A DNA stretch of 34,377 nucleotides from Actinomycetes bacterium (GTDB taxonomy: Bacteria; Actinomycetota; Acidimicrobiia; Acidimicrobiales; JAAEMS01): positions 1-34,377 of the forward strand of contig JAAEMS010000009.1 of NCBI GenBank assembly GCA_024225275.1, read 5' to 3'. The notes below the pieces were generated by a model. The model worked only from the letters and a program-made list of their open reading frames with translations, was not told the origin of the DNA and made no database searches. Each line of letters starts with the position of its first letter. The first letter of the stretch is position 1. Of this stretch, positions 24,107 to 31,417 are shown in pieces. Position numbers and translations under genes: made by a program.

Positions 24107-24116
24107 ACGTGAGGGC

Positions 24117-24269
24117 TCAATGGGCAACGCCAAAGCCCTGGGCGTGGTCGGGCTCGACCTCAACCACGTCGACTCCCACCACCTCGGACGGGGGCGGGCC
24201 GTGGCCGCACCACTCGATCAACTGGTCCACGGCGGCCGGCTCCTCGCGGACCACCGCTGCGCTCGCCTA
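24117..24269 (-). pseudogene. Acylphosphatase C-terminal fragment
   Basis: On the minus strand the frame ending in TGA at 24117 encodes REEPAAVDQLIEWCGHGPPP, then SEVVGVDVVEVEPDHAQGFGV. This closely follows the C-terminal half of small acylphosphatases (EGPxxAVDxLVxWCxxGPP, then VxxVEVxxEPxxxxxGF). The N-terminal half, with the substrate-binding Arg in the VxGRVQGVxFR segment, is absent; an in-frame stop and the end of the MFS gene lie just upstream. About 45 codons remain, with no usable start except GTG 24254. This is recognition by eye of a short piece, so moderately sure. Confidence 0.5.
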
Positions 24270-24281
24270 CCCGCTCAGCCT

Positions 24282-26003
24282 CTAGGAGGTGGGATCACCC
24301 ATACCGGGCAGCTCACCCTGGCCGTCGCGGGCCCCGGGTACATCGAGCTCGTCGGTGATATCGGTGTTGCCGCCGGTCTGTCCCACCACCGGGAACTCAG
24401 CGGTTGGGTCCAGCAGGGTGGGCTGGATGACCGTCACCGGGTCGTCGGAGGAGCCCGACTGCCAGCGACGCGAGCCCTCGGCCGTCCTCGTCTGGGTCGC
24501 CCGGCGCGCCGGCTCGGTGACGCCGCCACCGTCGGGCCCTGAACCCACCGAGTCGGAAACCAGGTCAGGGTCGAAACCCTCGGCGTCCTCCAACGACGCG
24601 CGACCCACCCGGGCCCGAGCGGCCAGCCGGTCACGCAACGCGGCCGCCGACCAGTTGCCGGTGAACACCCCACCCACCGAATACGAGACCGCAGCGAACG
24701 CAGCAGTGGCGGCCACCAGGAGAAAGCCGAGCCGGGCCCCCATTGGCACAACCACCGCGATCACGGCACCGATCACCCACGTCACTTGGAACCGGGTCTC
24801 GAAGCGGGCGAAGGACCGCCCGTAGTTGGCGTCGGGCGCGTCGCGTTGGACAATCGAGTCGAACGACAGCTTCCCGGCCGATGAACCCACCGACACCCCG
24901 GTCGAAGCGATGACCGCGCCCGCCAGCCCCCCTGAGAGCGCGGCCAGGACACCGCAGCCGGCCGCCAGGGCCATCACCGATGTGAGGATGCGTTCCTCGC
25001 GGATGGTCTGCCGTAGGCGGGGGGCGGCCAGGGCCCCGGCCAAGGAACCCACCACACCCATACCCACCACCAGGCCGAAGTGCCAGGTGGGCGAGCCCAC
25101 CGAGAAGTTCAGGGTGGCCTCACCCAGGGCGTCGCGAATGGATCGACCGAGCGCGCCCGACTGGCCCAGCAGCTCTTTGGGGTCGCCCCCTCGCAACTCG
25201 AAGGCCAACAAGAACGTCAGGAAGCCGATCACCCCCTTGTAGAGCGACATGGCCGACAGGGCGAGCACGATGCCCGAACCCCTCAGCTCGGCCTTCTCCG
25301 CGTCGTCGACGGGCGCATCGACCACCCGCGTACCGGTGATCCGGCTGCCCATGATCACCGCCGCGATCAATACGACGACTGCGAAGCCCAACACCCACTG
25401 CGAGCCACCCAGGAGCGAGAGAAGTCCGCCCGGTATGCCGAAGGCGAAGCCAGAAGCCCCACTGAGCAATGAGAGCCGCGAGTTGGCCTCGACCAGGGCG
25501 TCCTCGTCGTCGACCGTGAGAGGCACCACCGCGCTCTTGGAGATGTGGTACGCCTTGCCCAACACCATCATGGTGAAGGCCTCCGGGAACAACAGCAGGC
25601 TGTCGAGGTGCCTGATCATCAGGAAGGCCACGATCGCTCGCAACCCGGCCGAGGTCATGATGACCAGCCGCCGGCCCCCCTTGGCCCGGTCGATGGCCGG
25701 GCCCACGAACGGGGCGATGATCGCGAACGGCGCCATCGTGAGCAGAAGGAAGAAGAGGACCCGGCTGCGGGCATCGGCCGGGTCGATGTTGAAGAAGATC
25801 GAATCGGCCATGGCGATGGTGAGCAGTGTGTCGGCCGCCACCATCAGAGAGTGGGTGCGGGCCAGCCGGTTGAACGGTGTGAGCTCGAAACCATCACTGG
25901 TCAGCCCCAGACGCCGGGCCAGGCCGAACGATCGGGGCACTTTGTCGAGCTTGCGCCAGCCCGACGGAACCTGTTCGTCGGAGTCGGGGCGGCGTGGGCT
26001 CAC
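24282..26003 (-). CDS. MFS-like membrane transporter
   Basis: 573-residue polytopic protein with about 12 hydrophobic segments between residues 45 and 450. It resembles the MFS_1/MFS_3 (enterobactin-exporter-like) group: FVGPAIDRAKGGRR is the loop after helix 2, and a large cytoplasmic loop (GTRVVDAPVDDAEKAELRG) separates the halves. An N-terminal stretch of about 40 residues (VPSGWRKLDKVPRSFGLARRLGL) and a disordered C-terminal tail of about 110 residues are extra to a normal 400-residue permease. The substrate is unknown. The start is GTG 26003 with TACGAT six bases upstream and no ribosome binding site. The 149 bases to the M48 gene upstream contain no convincing gene. Confidence 0.83.
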   Translation of the reverse strand: MSPRRPDSDEQVPSGWRKLDKVPRSFGLARRLGLTSDGFELTPFNRLARTHSLMVAADTLLTIAMADSIFFNIDPADARSRVLFFLLLTMAPFAIIAPFVGPAIDRAKGGRRLVIMTSAGLRAIVAFLMIRHLDSLLLFPEAFTMMVLGKAYHISKSAVVPLTVDDEDALVEANSRLSLLSGASGFAFGIPGGLLSLLGGSQWVLGFAVVVLIAAVIMGSRITGTRVVDAPVDDAEKAELRGSGIVLALSAMSLYKGVIGFLTFLLAFELRGGDPKELLGQSGALGRSIRDALGEATLNFSVGSPTWHFGLVVGMGVVGSLAGALAAPRLRQTIREERILTSVMALAAGCGVLAALSGGLAGAVIASTGVSVGSSAGKLSFDSIVQRDAPDANYGRSFARFETRFQVTWVIGAVIAVVVPMGARLGFLLVAATAAFAAVSYSVGGVFTGNWSAAALRDRLAARARVGRASLEDAEGFDPDLVSDSVGSGPDGGGVTEPARRATQTRTAEGSRRWQSGSSDDPVTVIQPTLLDPTAEFPVVGQTGGNTDITDELDVPGARDGQGELPGMGDPTS

Positions 26004-26009
26004 AGCGTC

Positions 26010-26015
26010 ATCGTA
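26010..26015 (-). promoter_or_regulatory. Putative -10 element (TACGAT), MFS-like gene
   Basis: TACGAT on the minus strand, six bases (GACGCT) before GTG 26003, with no ribosome binding site: leaderless-type architecture. Confidence 0.5.
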
Positions 26016-26152
26016 GAAGGCCGATCCCGACGATGACGCGCCTGACGTGGATGTAGAGGCTGGGGCTCACTGGACAGGAGCCATCGGCAATGGTCTCCAT
26101 GACCGGAGCGACACATCCGGTCTCGCCGGAGCAGAACAGCTTGATGCCGAGA

Positions 26153-27313
26153 TCACGTCGGGGTCGGGCGCCAGGCCGCGGTGAAAGCCAGTCGTTCGGC
26201 CGCGGCCGGATGGGTCATCCGGATGCGGGTGAGCAGGGAAGGATCGAGATCGGCCAGGTTCTTGGTGTGGAGCCGGCGGAGCATGTCGGCCATCAGATCG
26301 GGCTGGTTCAGCAGGTCGAGGGCCTCCAGGTCGGCCTCTCGTTCGAAGGCCCGCGACAACCACGCCGTGGCCAGGCCGGCCACCGAGAAGACGACTCCGA
26401 TGGTCAGGCCGGCGATGGGAAGGGAGGCGGGGTCGTGTGCCCCCTCGACCCCGACCGCATCGAATAGTCCGTCCCACCGAGCGACCAGGCCAAGAGCGAT
26501 GAACGCCACCAGCATCGTGAGGGCGACCGCGGGCAGCTGTCGGTGAAGGTGCCGGCGGCGGACATGGCCGATCTCGTGGGCAACGACCTGGGCTACCACC
26601 TCAGGCGGGTGTTCGAGCAGGGTGTCGTAGAGCACGACCCGCCGGGTGGCTCCGTAGCCGGCCACATAGGCGTTGTCGCGGGTCGATCGGCGACTCTCGT
26701 CGGCCACGTAGGCCCCCTCGACCGGTACTTCGGCTCGCTGGGCCACTGCGGCCAGCCGGTCGGCGAGCTCACCTTCGGTCAGCGGTTCGAACTTGTTGAA
26801 GATCGGGGCGATGACCACCGGGTAGATGAACCCGATCCCCACCACGAACACCACCGTCACGGCCCAACCGATCAACCACCACCAGCTCGTGGCCCGGACG
26901 ATGGCGTAGAGGGGGATGAGCAGCACCAAGTTCATCACCAGCCCGAGGGCGAAGCTCTTGGCCTGATCAGCCGCGAACCCTCTCCCGGTCTGACGCGACA
27001 GACCCCATTCCTTGTCGTGCACCATGTCGACCCACCAGTCGAGGGCGGGATCCCAGACCAGATGGAGGAGATCGATTGCCGCGATCACCGCGACCAGTTG
27101 GAGCACCCAGTTGTCGGCCCCGAGCCAGCCGATCAGGGACGGGCCCACCTCGAGCACGATGAACAGGATCATCGCCACCAGTCCCACAGCCGCGCGTGCC
27201 ATCCGCATCCGGGCGAGAGGGCGCTGGTAGCGCCGCGACCGATCGAGGTCAGCGGCCGAGAAGTAGTCCTGCGGCTCGTGGGGCGTCCGACGCCAGACAC
27301 TGGGGGTTGTCAC
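26153..27313 (-). CDS. M48 family membrane metalloprotease (Ste24/CAAX-protease-like)
   Basis: 386-residue zinc protease. The N-terminal half has four to five transmembrane helices (about 41-62, 70-88, 120-140, 145-170) and the FIYPVVIAPIFNKFEPLTEGEL segment typical of the Ste24 branch. The active site is HEIGH (His246, Glu247, His250), with the third zinc ligand probably Glu324 in FEREAD. NAYVAGYGATRRVVLYDTLLE precedes it as in the family. Two more helices (about 262-278 and 300-320) flank the catalytic part. In bacteria such enzymes are thought to serve membrane-protein quality control. The start is GTG 27313 with TACCGT six bases upstream. It is separate from the ppk-NUDIX operon, 45 bases away. 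Confidence 0.9.
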   Translation of the reverse strand: MTTPSVWRRTPHEPQDYFSAADLDRSRRYQRPLARMRMARAAVGLVAMILFIVLEVGPSLIGWLGADNWVLQLVAVIAAIDLLHLVWDPALDWWVDMVHDKEWGLSRQTGRGFAADQAKSFALGLVMNLVLLIPLYAIVRATSWWWLIGWAVTVVFVVGIGFIYPVVIAPIFNKFEPLTEGELADRLAAVAQRAEVPVEGAYVADESRRSTRDNAYVAGYGATRRVVLYDTLLEHPPEVVAQVVAHEIGHVRRRHLHRQLPAVALTMLVAFIALGLVARWDGLFDAVGVEGAHDPASLPIAGLTIGVVFSVAGLATAWLSRAFEREADLEALDLLNQPDLMADMLRRLHTKNLADLDPSLLTRIRMTHPAAAERLAFTAAWRPTPT

Positions 27314-27319
27314 CCCTTC

Positions 27320-27325
27320 ACGGTA
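27320..27325 (-). promoter_or_regulatory. Putative -10 element (TACCGT), M48 protease gene
   Basis: TACCGT then six bases (GAAGGG) then GTG 27313 on the minus strand. GAAGGG abuts the start codon too closely to act as a normal ribosome binding site. Confidence 0.45.
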
Positions 27326-27358
27326 CGCCCGGCCGCGCTAGTGGGCTCCCACCGGCGC

Positions 27359-27784
27359 CTAGGTGTCCGACATCCTCCCGAACAGGACCTCGACATCACG
27401 GGCATAGCTGAGCAGGGAACGGGCCTCGATCAGGTTGACCCAACGGATGAGGTCAGCCTCATCGTTGGCCTCGAAGGTGTCGGCCTCGATGATGGGCGGG
27501 GTCGGATCCATGAGCCAATAGCGCACCAGCTTGGGGCGTCCCCTCCTGTCGACGTAGCTGACGCTGGGCAGCTCGGCCCCCAACGTGCAGGCTTGGCCGG
27601 TCTCCTCTTCGACCTCACGCAGCGCACACTCCTCGTCGGTCTCGCCCGGGTCGAGCTTCCCCTTGGGGATCGTCCAATCGTCATAGCGGGGCCGGTGCAC
27701 GAGCAGGATCTGCGGTTCGGACCCTCGTGTCCGGACCACGACACCGCCCGACGCTCGGACCATCCCGTCGCGTACGACCACCAC
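27359..27784 (-). CDS. MutT-like NUDIX hydrolase
   Basis: About 141 residues from GTG 27784. The NUDIX box is complete: GKLDPGETDEECALREVEEETG fits Gx5Ex7REUxEExGU, so it should hydrolyse a nucleoside diphosphate linked to another group with divalent metal. LLVHRPRYDDWTIPKGK closely recalls the N-terminal half of mycobacterial MutT1, which removes 8-oxo-GTP and related compounds, but the C-terminal histidine-phosphatase (RHG) domain of MutT1 is absent. The start is one base after the ppk stop; other candidates are GTG 27781 and ATG 27763. The longer open frame to 27946 runs antisense-free inside ppk and lacks family similarity. ppk and mutT1 are also neighbours in mycobacteria. Confidence 0.85.
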   Translation of the reverse strand: MVVVRDGMVRASGGVVVRTRGSEPQILLVHRPRYDDWTIPKGKLDPGETDEECALREVEEETGQACTLGAELPSVSYVDRRGRPKLVRYWLMDPTPPIIEADTFEANDEADLIRWVNLIEARSLLSYARDVEVLFGRMSDT

Positions 27785-27785
27785 C

Positions 27786-29930
27786 TCAGGTGACCCCGCG
27801 CCCCATGATGCGACGCAGGCGGCCCGGCAATCGGACCGCCTCGTTCTCGCCGCCATGGTCGGCGAGCCGCTCGGTGGCGAAATGGCGGAGCTGGCGGTGA
27901 GTGTCGACCCTGCGTCCCACCAGCCGATTGTAGTCGCCGTCGGCATCGACTTCCCAGGCCAGGGTGTCGTCAGCCAGGTTGATCTCGAGGATCTCCCACA
28001 GCCGTCCCTGCAGGGCCGGGTCCTCGATCGAGGTCAGCACCTCGACCCGCCGGTTCAGGTTCCGGGGCATGAGGTCGGCCGAGCCGATGTGGAAGCTGGG
28101 CCGGCCGGGCCCCGAGCCGTTGGCGAAGTAGTAGATGCGCGAGTGCTCGAGAAACTGACCGACGATCGAGCGGACACGGATGTTCTCGGACAGTCCCGGG
28201 ATACCGGGCCGCAGACAGCAGATACCGCGCACGACCAGATCGACTTCGACCCCGGCCTGCGACGCCGCGTACAGCCGGTCGATCATGGCGGTGTCGACGA
28301 GGCTGTTCATCTTCATGATGATGTACCCGTTGCTGGTCTCGATCTCGGCATCGATGCGGCTCATGAGATCACCCCTCAGCCCCTGGGGAGCCACGACCAG
28401 CCGCTCGTAGGAGACATCCCGGCCGTAGCCGGTGAGGTAGTTGAAGAGCTGGGTGAGGTCGGCTCCGACCTCCCGGTCAGCAGTGAGCAGGCCCAGATCT
28501 TCGTAGGTGTCGGCCGTCCGGGCGTTGTAGTTGCCCGTGCCCACATGGCAGTAGCGGCGCAGTCCGTCGGGCTCGTCACGGACCACCAGAGTGGTCTTGG
28601 TGTGGACCTTGAGGCCAACCAAGCCGTAGGCCACGTGTACGCCCGCCTGCTCGAGCTGCTTGGCCCACTCGATGTTGTTCTCCTCGTCGAACCGGGCCTT
28701 GAGCTCGACAACGACCGCCACCTGGATGCCCCGTTCGGCGGCCCGGATCAGCGATTCGACGATCTCGCCGTCACCCGAGGTCCGATACAGGGTCAGCTTC
28801 ATGGCCAGCACATGGTCGTCCATTGACGCCTGTCGAATGAACTCGGTGACCGAGGTGGCGAACGACGTGTAGGGGTGATGAAGAAGGATGTCGCCTCGCC
28901 TCAACTCAGCGAACATGTCGGCCGCCACCTCGCCGCCGCGCTGGAGGCGGGGTTCGGTGATCGGATGCCAGGGTGCTGACTTCAGGTCGGGGCGGTTGAT
29001 CCGGGAGATCGGCCACAGACCGCCGAGGTCGAGAGGGGCCTGATGCACGAAGACGTCGGTCGAATCGAGCTCGAGCTCACGCAGGAGGAGCTCGAGGGTC
29101 TCGGGGCTGATGTCCTGCTCGACCTGAAGGCGGATGGCCTGACCGAACCGGCGCCGGGAAAGCTCGAGGGTGATGGCCTCGAGCAGGTCCTCGGCCCCTT
29201 CCTCCTCGAAGTCGAGATCAGCGTTGCGGGTCACCCGGAAGACCGTGGCGTCCATGATGTCCATGCCCGGGAACAAGTCATCAGAGCGGGAGGCGATGAC
29301 CTGCTCGAGAGGAACGAAAGCGAAGCGCCCGGGTAGAGCCACGAACCGGTCGAGCAGGTTGGGCACCTTGATGCGGGCGAAGTGACGGTCACCGGTCTCG
29401 GGGTCACGGACCACCACGCCGAGATTGAGCGACAGGTCGCTGATGTACGGGAATGGGTGGCCCGGGTCGACAGCGAGAGGGGTCAGGATCGGGAACATGT
29501 GGTGTTCCCACTGATCGTCGAGCCAGGTCTGGTCGTCGGCGGACAGTCCATCGATGTCGACAATGGAGACGCCTTCGACTTCGAGGGCCGGCACCAGCTC
29601 GGTGACGAAGAGGCGGTCGCGCCGGTCGATCAGCTGTTGGGTGCGGTCCTGGATGGCCTCGAGTTGTTGGCGTGGGGTGAGTCCATCGGGGGTCTTGGTG
29701 GTGATCCCCACCTCCACCTGCTCCTTCAGGCCGGCCACCCGTACCTGGAAGAACTCATCGAGGTTGTTGGCGAAGATGGCCAGGAACATGACGCGGTCGA
29801 GCAGGGGTACCGAGTCGTCTTCGGCCATGGCCAGGACGCGGGCGTTGAACTCGAGCCACGAGAGCTCGCGGTTGACATAGCGCTGGCCGGCTGCCGGCTG
29901 CTGGGTCTCGCTCGAAGCCGCTACTGCCAT
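27786..29930 (-). CDS. ppk1: Polyphosphate kinase 1
   Basis: Makes inorganic polyphosphate reversibly from ATP, at the membrane. It is 714 residues from ATG 29930, normal for PPK1. The four-domain order is visible: an N domain starting YVNRELSWLEFNARVL, a head domain, then two phospholipase-D-like catalytic domains. The phospho-accepting His is in RYCHVGTGNYN, followed by the DLGLLTAD motif; the second conserved His is in FHIGSADLMPRNLNRRVEV. The segment HHPYTSF is also diagnostic. The frame is open to 30002, but ATG 29930 has a perfect AGGAGGT site seven bases upstream. The NUDIX gene follows at once and is probably translationally coupled. The C terminus ends RRIMGRGVT. Confidence 0.95.
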   Translation of the reverse strand: MAVAASSETQQPAAGQRYVNRELSWLEFNARVLAMAEDDSVPLLDRVMFLAIFANNLDEFFQVRVAGLKEQVEVGITTKTPDGLTPRQQLEAIQDRTQQLIDRRDRLFVTELVPALEVEGVSIVDIDGLSADDQTWLDDQWEHHMFPILTPLAVDPGHPFPYISDLSLNLGVVVRDPETGDRHFARIKVPNLLDRFVALPGRFAFVPLEQVIASRSDDLFPGMDIMDATVFRVTRNADLDFEEEGAEDLLEAITLELSRRRFGQAIRLQVEQDISPETLELLLRELELDSTDVFVHQAPLDLGGLWPISRINRPDLKSAPWHPITEPRLQRGGEVAADMFAELRRGDILLHHPYTSFATSVTEFIRQASMDDHVLAMKLTLYRTSGDGEIVESLIRAAERGIQVAVVVELKARFDEENNIEWAKQLEQAGVHVAYGLVGLKVHTKTTLVVRDEPDGLRRYCHVGTGNYNARTADTYEDLGLLTADREVGADLTQLFNYLTGYGRDVSYERLVVAPQGLRGDLMSRIDAEIETSNGYIIMKMNSLVDTAMIDRLYAASQAGVEVDLVVRGICCLRPGIPGLSENIRVRSIVGQFLEHSRIYYFANGSGPGRPSFHIGSADLMPRNLNRRVEVLTSIEDPALQGRLWEILEINLADDTLAWEVDADGDYNRLVGRRVDTHRQLRHFATERLADHGGENEAVRLPGRLRRIMGRGVT

Positions 29931-29937
29931 TCGTTCC

Positions 29938-29944
29938 ACCTCCT
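29938..29944 (-). promoter_or_regulatory. Strong ribosome binding site of ppk1
   Basis: AGGAGGT on the minus strand, seven bases before ATG 29930. It fixes the start against the longer open frame and contrasts with the many starts here that have none. Confidence 0.8.
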
Positions 29945-29965
29945 GGACTCGGCTACTGCTCGGAG

Positions 29966-29991
29966 GGCACCGACACGTTCCGGTCGGCACC
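29966..29991 (-). other. Strand-specific hairpin between the ROK kinase and ppk1
   Basis: As minus-strand RNA, a nine-pair stem (GGTGCCGAC with GTCGGTGCC, including two G-U pairs) closes an eight-base loop. The + strand RNA would have two mismatches instead. It could terminate the ROK transcript or be part of the ppk1 leader. Function is inferred from position only. Confidence 0.3.
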
Positions 29992-30041
29992 AGGTCGAAC
30001 ACCGTGAGCCCCCCCCTTTGAGTACACCATGGTGGCGCCGC

Positions 30042-31013
30042 TCAGGCCACGAGCAGGGCGGCACCGATGGCACCAGCCTGGTCGCCCAATGCCGCCCCTC
30101 TCACCGCGGGAGCGCCGGCCACGCTCATGACCGCCAACTGGCGGTCGACTTCGGCCCGGAACGGTCGGCCCAGGATGGGAGCAAACCCACCGGCCAGGAC
30201 CACTTGCTCGATGTCCAGAAGGGTCGCAGCCTGGGTGATCGCCACCGACAAGGCGCTGGCCGCTTCGAGCCGGAGGGTGAGCGCGAGCTCGTCGCCGGCG
30301 TCCAGGGCCCGGTCCCAGATCGACGACGACATGCGTCGATCCCCGGCCAAGTCCACCAGCAGGCTGTGGCGCCCCCGATCATGCCTGTCGCGGGCCTCGT
30401 GTTCGAGAGCCGACCGGCCCAGGTAGGCCTCGAGGTGGCCGTACCCGCCACAGGAGCAAGGGCGGCCACCGGGTTGGACGACGACGTGGCCGATCTCGCC
30501 CGAGAAGCCGCGGGGCCCGAGCCGAACCCGCCCCCCGAGCACCAGTCCTCCTCCGACCCCGGTACCCAGCGCGATGACGAGGGAATCGCGCCCGTCGGCC
30601 GCGGCACCGTAGGTGGCCTCGGCGCGGGTCAGAGCGTTCACGTCGTTGTCGAGGGCCAGGGTGACCGGCTCTGGATGGGGATACTCCCTGGCGAGCCGGG
30701 TTCCGACGAGCCGGAGCAGGGGGACGGGATGGTCGAAGCCCGGGAGGTTGGCGGCTCTCAGCACCCGACCGGTGGCGGCATCAACCAAACCGGCGCTGGC
30801 GATGCCAACCGCGGCTGCCGACTGGGCGCCGCCCAGACGTTCCATGACCCGGGCCAAGGTGTCGACCACGCCGGCGGCGCCACCATCGGTGGGGGTCCGG
30901 GCCCGGACCCAGTTGACCACCCGGGCTTGGGTGACCGACCAACGGACCGCCCCGACGGTCGTACCGCCGAGATCGAGACCGAGAACGTCGGTGGGTGCCG
31001 GCAGGCCGATCAG
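30042..31013 (-). CDS. ROK family glucokinase-like sugar kinase, probable CTG start
   Basis: 323 residues if started at CTG 31013. The first phosphate-binding motif LGLDLGGTTVG (residues 11-21) lies upstream of every ATG, GTG or TTG in this frame, so the apparent start at 30920 would remove an essential part. The frame is closed by TGA at 31061 and contains no standard start before the motif. CTG 31013 overlaps the TGA of the upstream gene as CTGA, the usual form of a coupled start (ATGA/GTGA) with C in first place. Other ROK motifs: ALGTGVGGGLV, GFSGEIGH, and CSCGGYGHLE, where His replaces the third Cys of the zinc motif CxCGxxGCxE. It likely phosphorylates glucose or a related sugar with ATP. 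ppk1 follows. Confidence 0.82.
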   Translation of the reverse strand: MIGLPAPTDVLGLDLGGTTVGAVRWSVTQARVVNWVRARTPTDGGAAGVVDTLARVMERLGGAQSAAAVGIASAGLVDAATGRVLRAANLPGFDHPVPLLRLVGTRLAREYPHPEPVTLALDNDVNALTRAEATYGAAADGRDSLVIALGTGVGGGLVLGGRVRLGPRGFSGEIGHVVVQPGGRPCSCGGYGHLEAYLGRSALEHEARDRHDRGRHSLLVDLAGDRRMSSSIWDRALDAGDELALTLRLEAASALSVAITQAATLLDIEQVVLAGGFAPILGRPFRAEVDRQLAVMSVAGAPAVRGAALGDQAGAIGAALLVA

Positions 31014-31348
31014 GCCTCGGCGGGAGCTGCGCCCTCGGCCCCTGCTTCGGTGGGTGCTTCAGCGGCTTCCGGGGCCTGGTCTTCCTCAGGCATGCCAAGA
31101 TCCCAGTCGATGAGAAGCAGCTCGCGCTCAGCGTCGCGGTTGACTCGTTCACGGTTGCGCCGGAACTGGGGATCGTGGGGAGGCAGGAGCAGGAGGCGAG
31201 CCATGACCCGGGCCCGGAACTCATCAACCATCTTGGCATCACCGAAGTCGGATCGAATCTCCCAATGGGGAGCGACCGGACCCAAGTACACCACCGTCAC
31301 GTGACCGCGCGGGGGTTCCGGCTCAGTCTCCTCTTCGGCCATGGCCAT
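31010..31348 (-). CDS. Uncharacterised protein upstream of the ROK kinase
   Basis: 112 residues; I do not recognise a named family. The first 80 residues look folded and specific: HVTVVYLGPVAPHWEIRSDFGD, then a helical MVDEFRARVMARLLLLPPHDPQFRRNRERVNRD. An acidic Ala/Glu/Pro-rich disordered tail follows. There is no membrane helix or signal, so it is probably cytoplasmic. The start is ATG 31348 with AAGGGAG upstream (GGAG six bases before it); the second ATG, two codons on, is less well placed. A TAGACT -10-like element lies at 31382-31387. Its stop overlaps the start of the ROK kinase, so the two are probably co-translated and may be functionally linked. Confidence 0.75.
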   Translation of the reverse strand: MAMAEEETEPEPPRGHVTVVYLGPVAPHWEIRSDFGDAKMVDEFRARVMARLLLLPPHDPQFRRNRERVNRDAERELLLIDWDLGMPEEDQAPEAAEAPTEAGAEGAAPAEA

Positions 31349-31381
31349 GACGTGCTCCCTTGATCTGTACCCGGGCAGATG

Positions 31382-31387
31382 AGTCTA
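31382..31387 (-). promoter_or_regulatory. Putative -10 element (TAGACT) of the small gene-ROK operon
   Basis: TAGACT on the minus strand, 33 bases before ATG 31348, which has its own ribosome binding site. This is a normal leadered promoter; no clear -35 is visible. Confidence 0.4.
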
Positions 31388-31417
31388 CCGGCCCAGATCG
31401 AACCTGGGTCGGGCCCC

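Noticed and set aside
23000..24163. A 387-codon minus-strand open frame as one intact gene
   Set aside because: Only the middle part (23309-23764) has PhyH similarity. The ends are antisense to the DUF2342 gene and the APH fragment, so the full frame is not a real protein.
26010..26152. Minus-strand peptide with several Cys (KLFCSGETGCV, DGSCPVSPSLYIHV) between the M48 and MFS genes
   Set aside because: No start codon in a suitable place except an internal ATG giving about 30 residues, it overlaps the MFS promoter element, and no family is recognised. Left as intergenic.
29382..31304. 640-codon open frame on the + strand across ppk1 and the ROK kinase genes
   Set aside because: It runs antisense to two clear genes. 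The translation is low-complexity and without domains. High GC with few stops in the mirror frame explains it.
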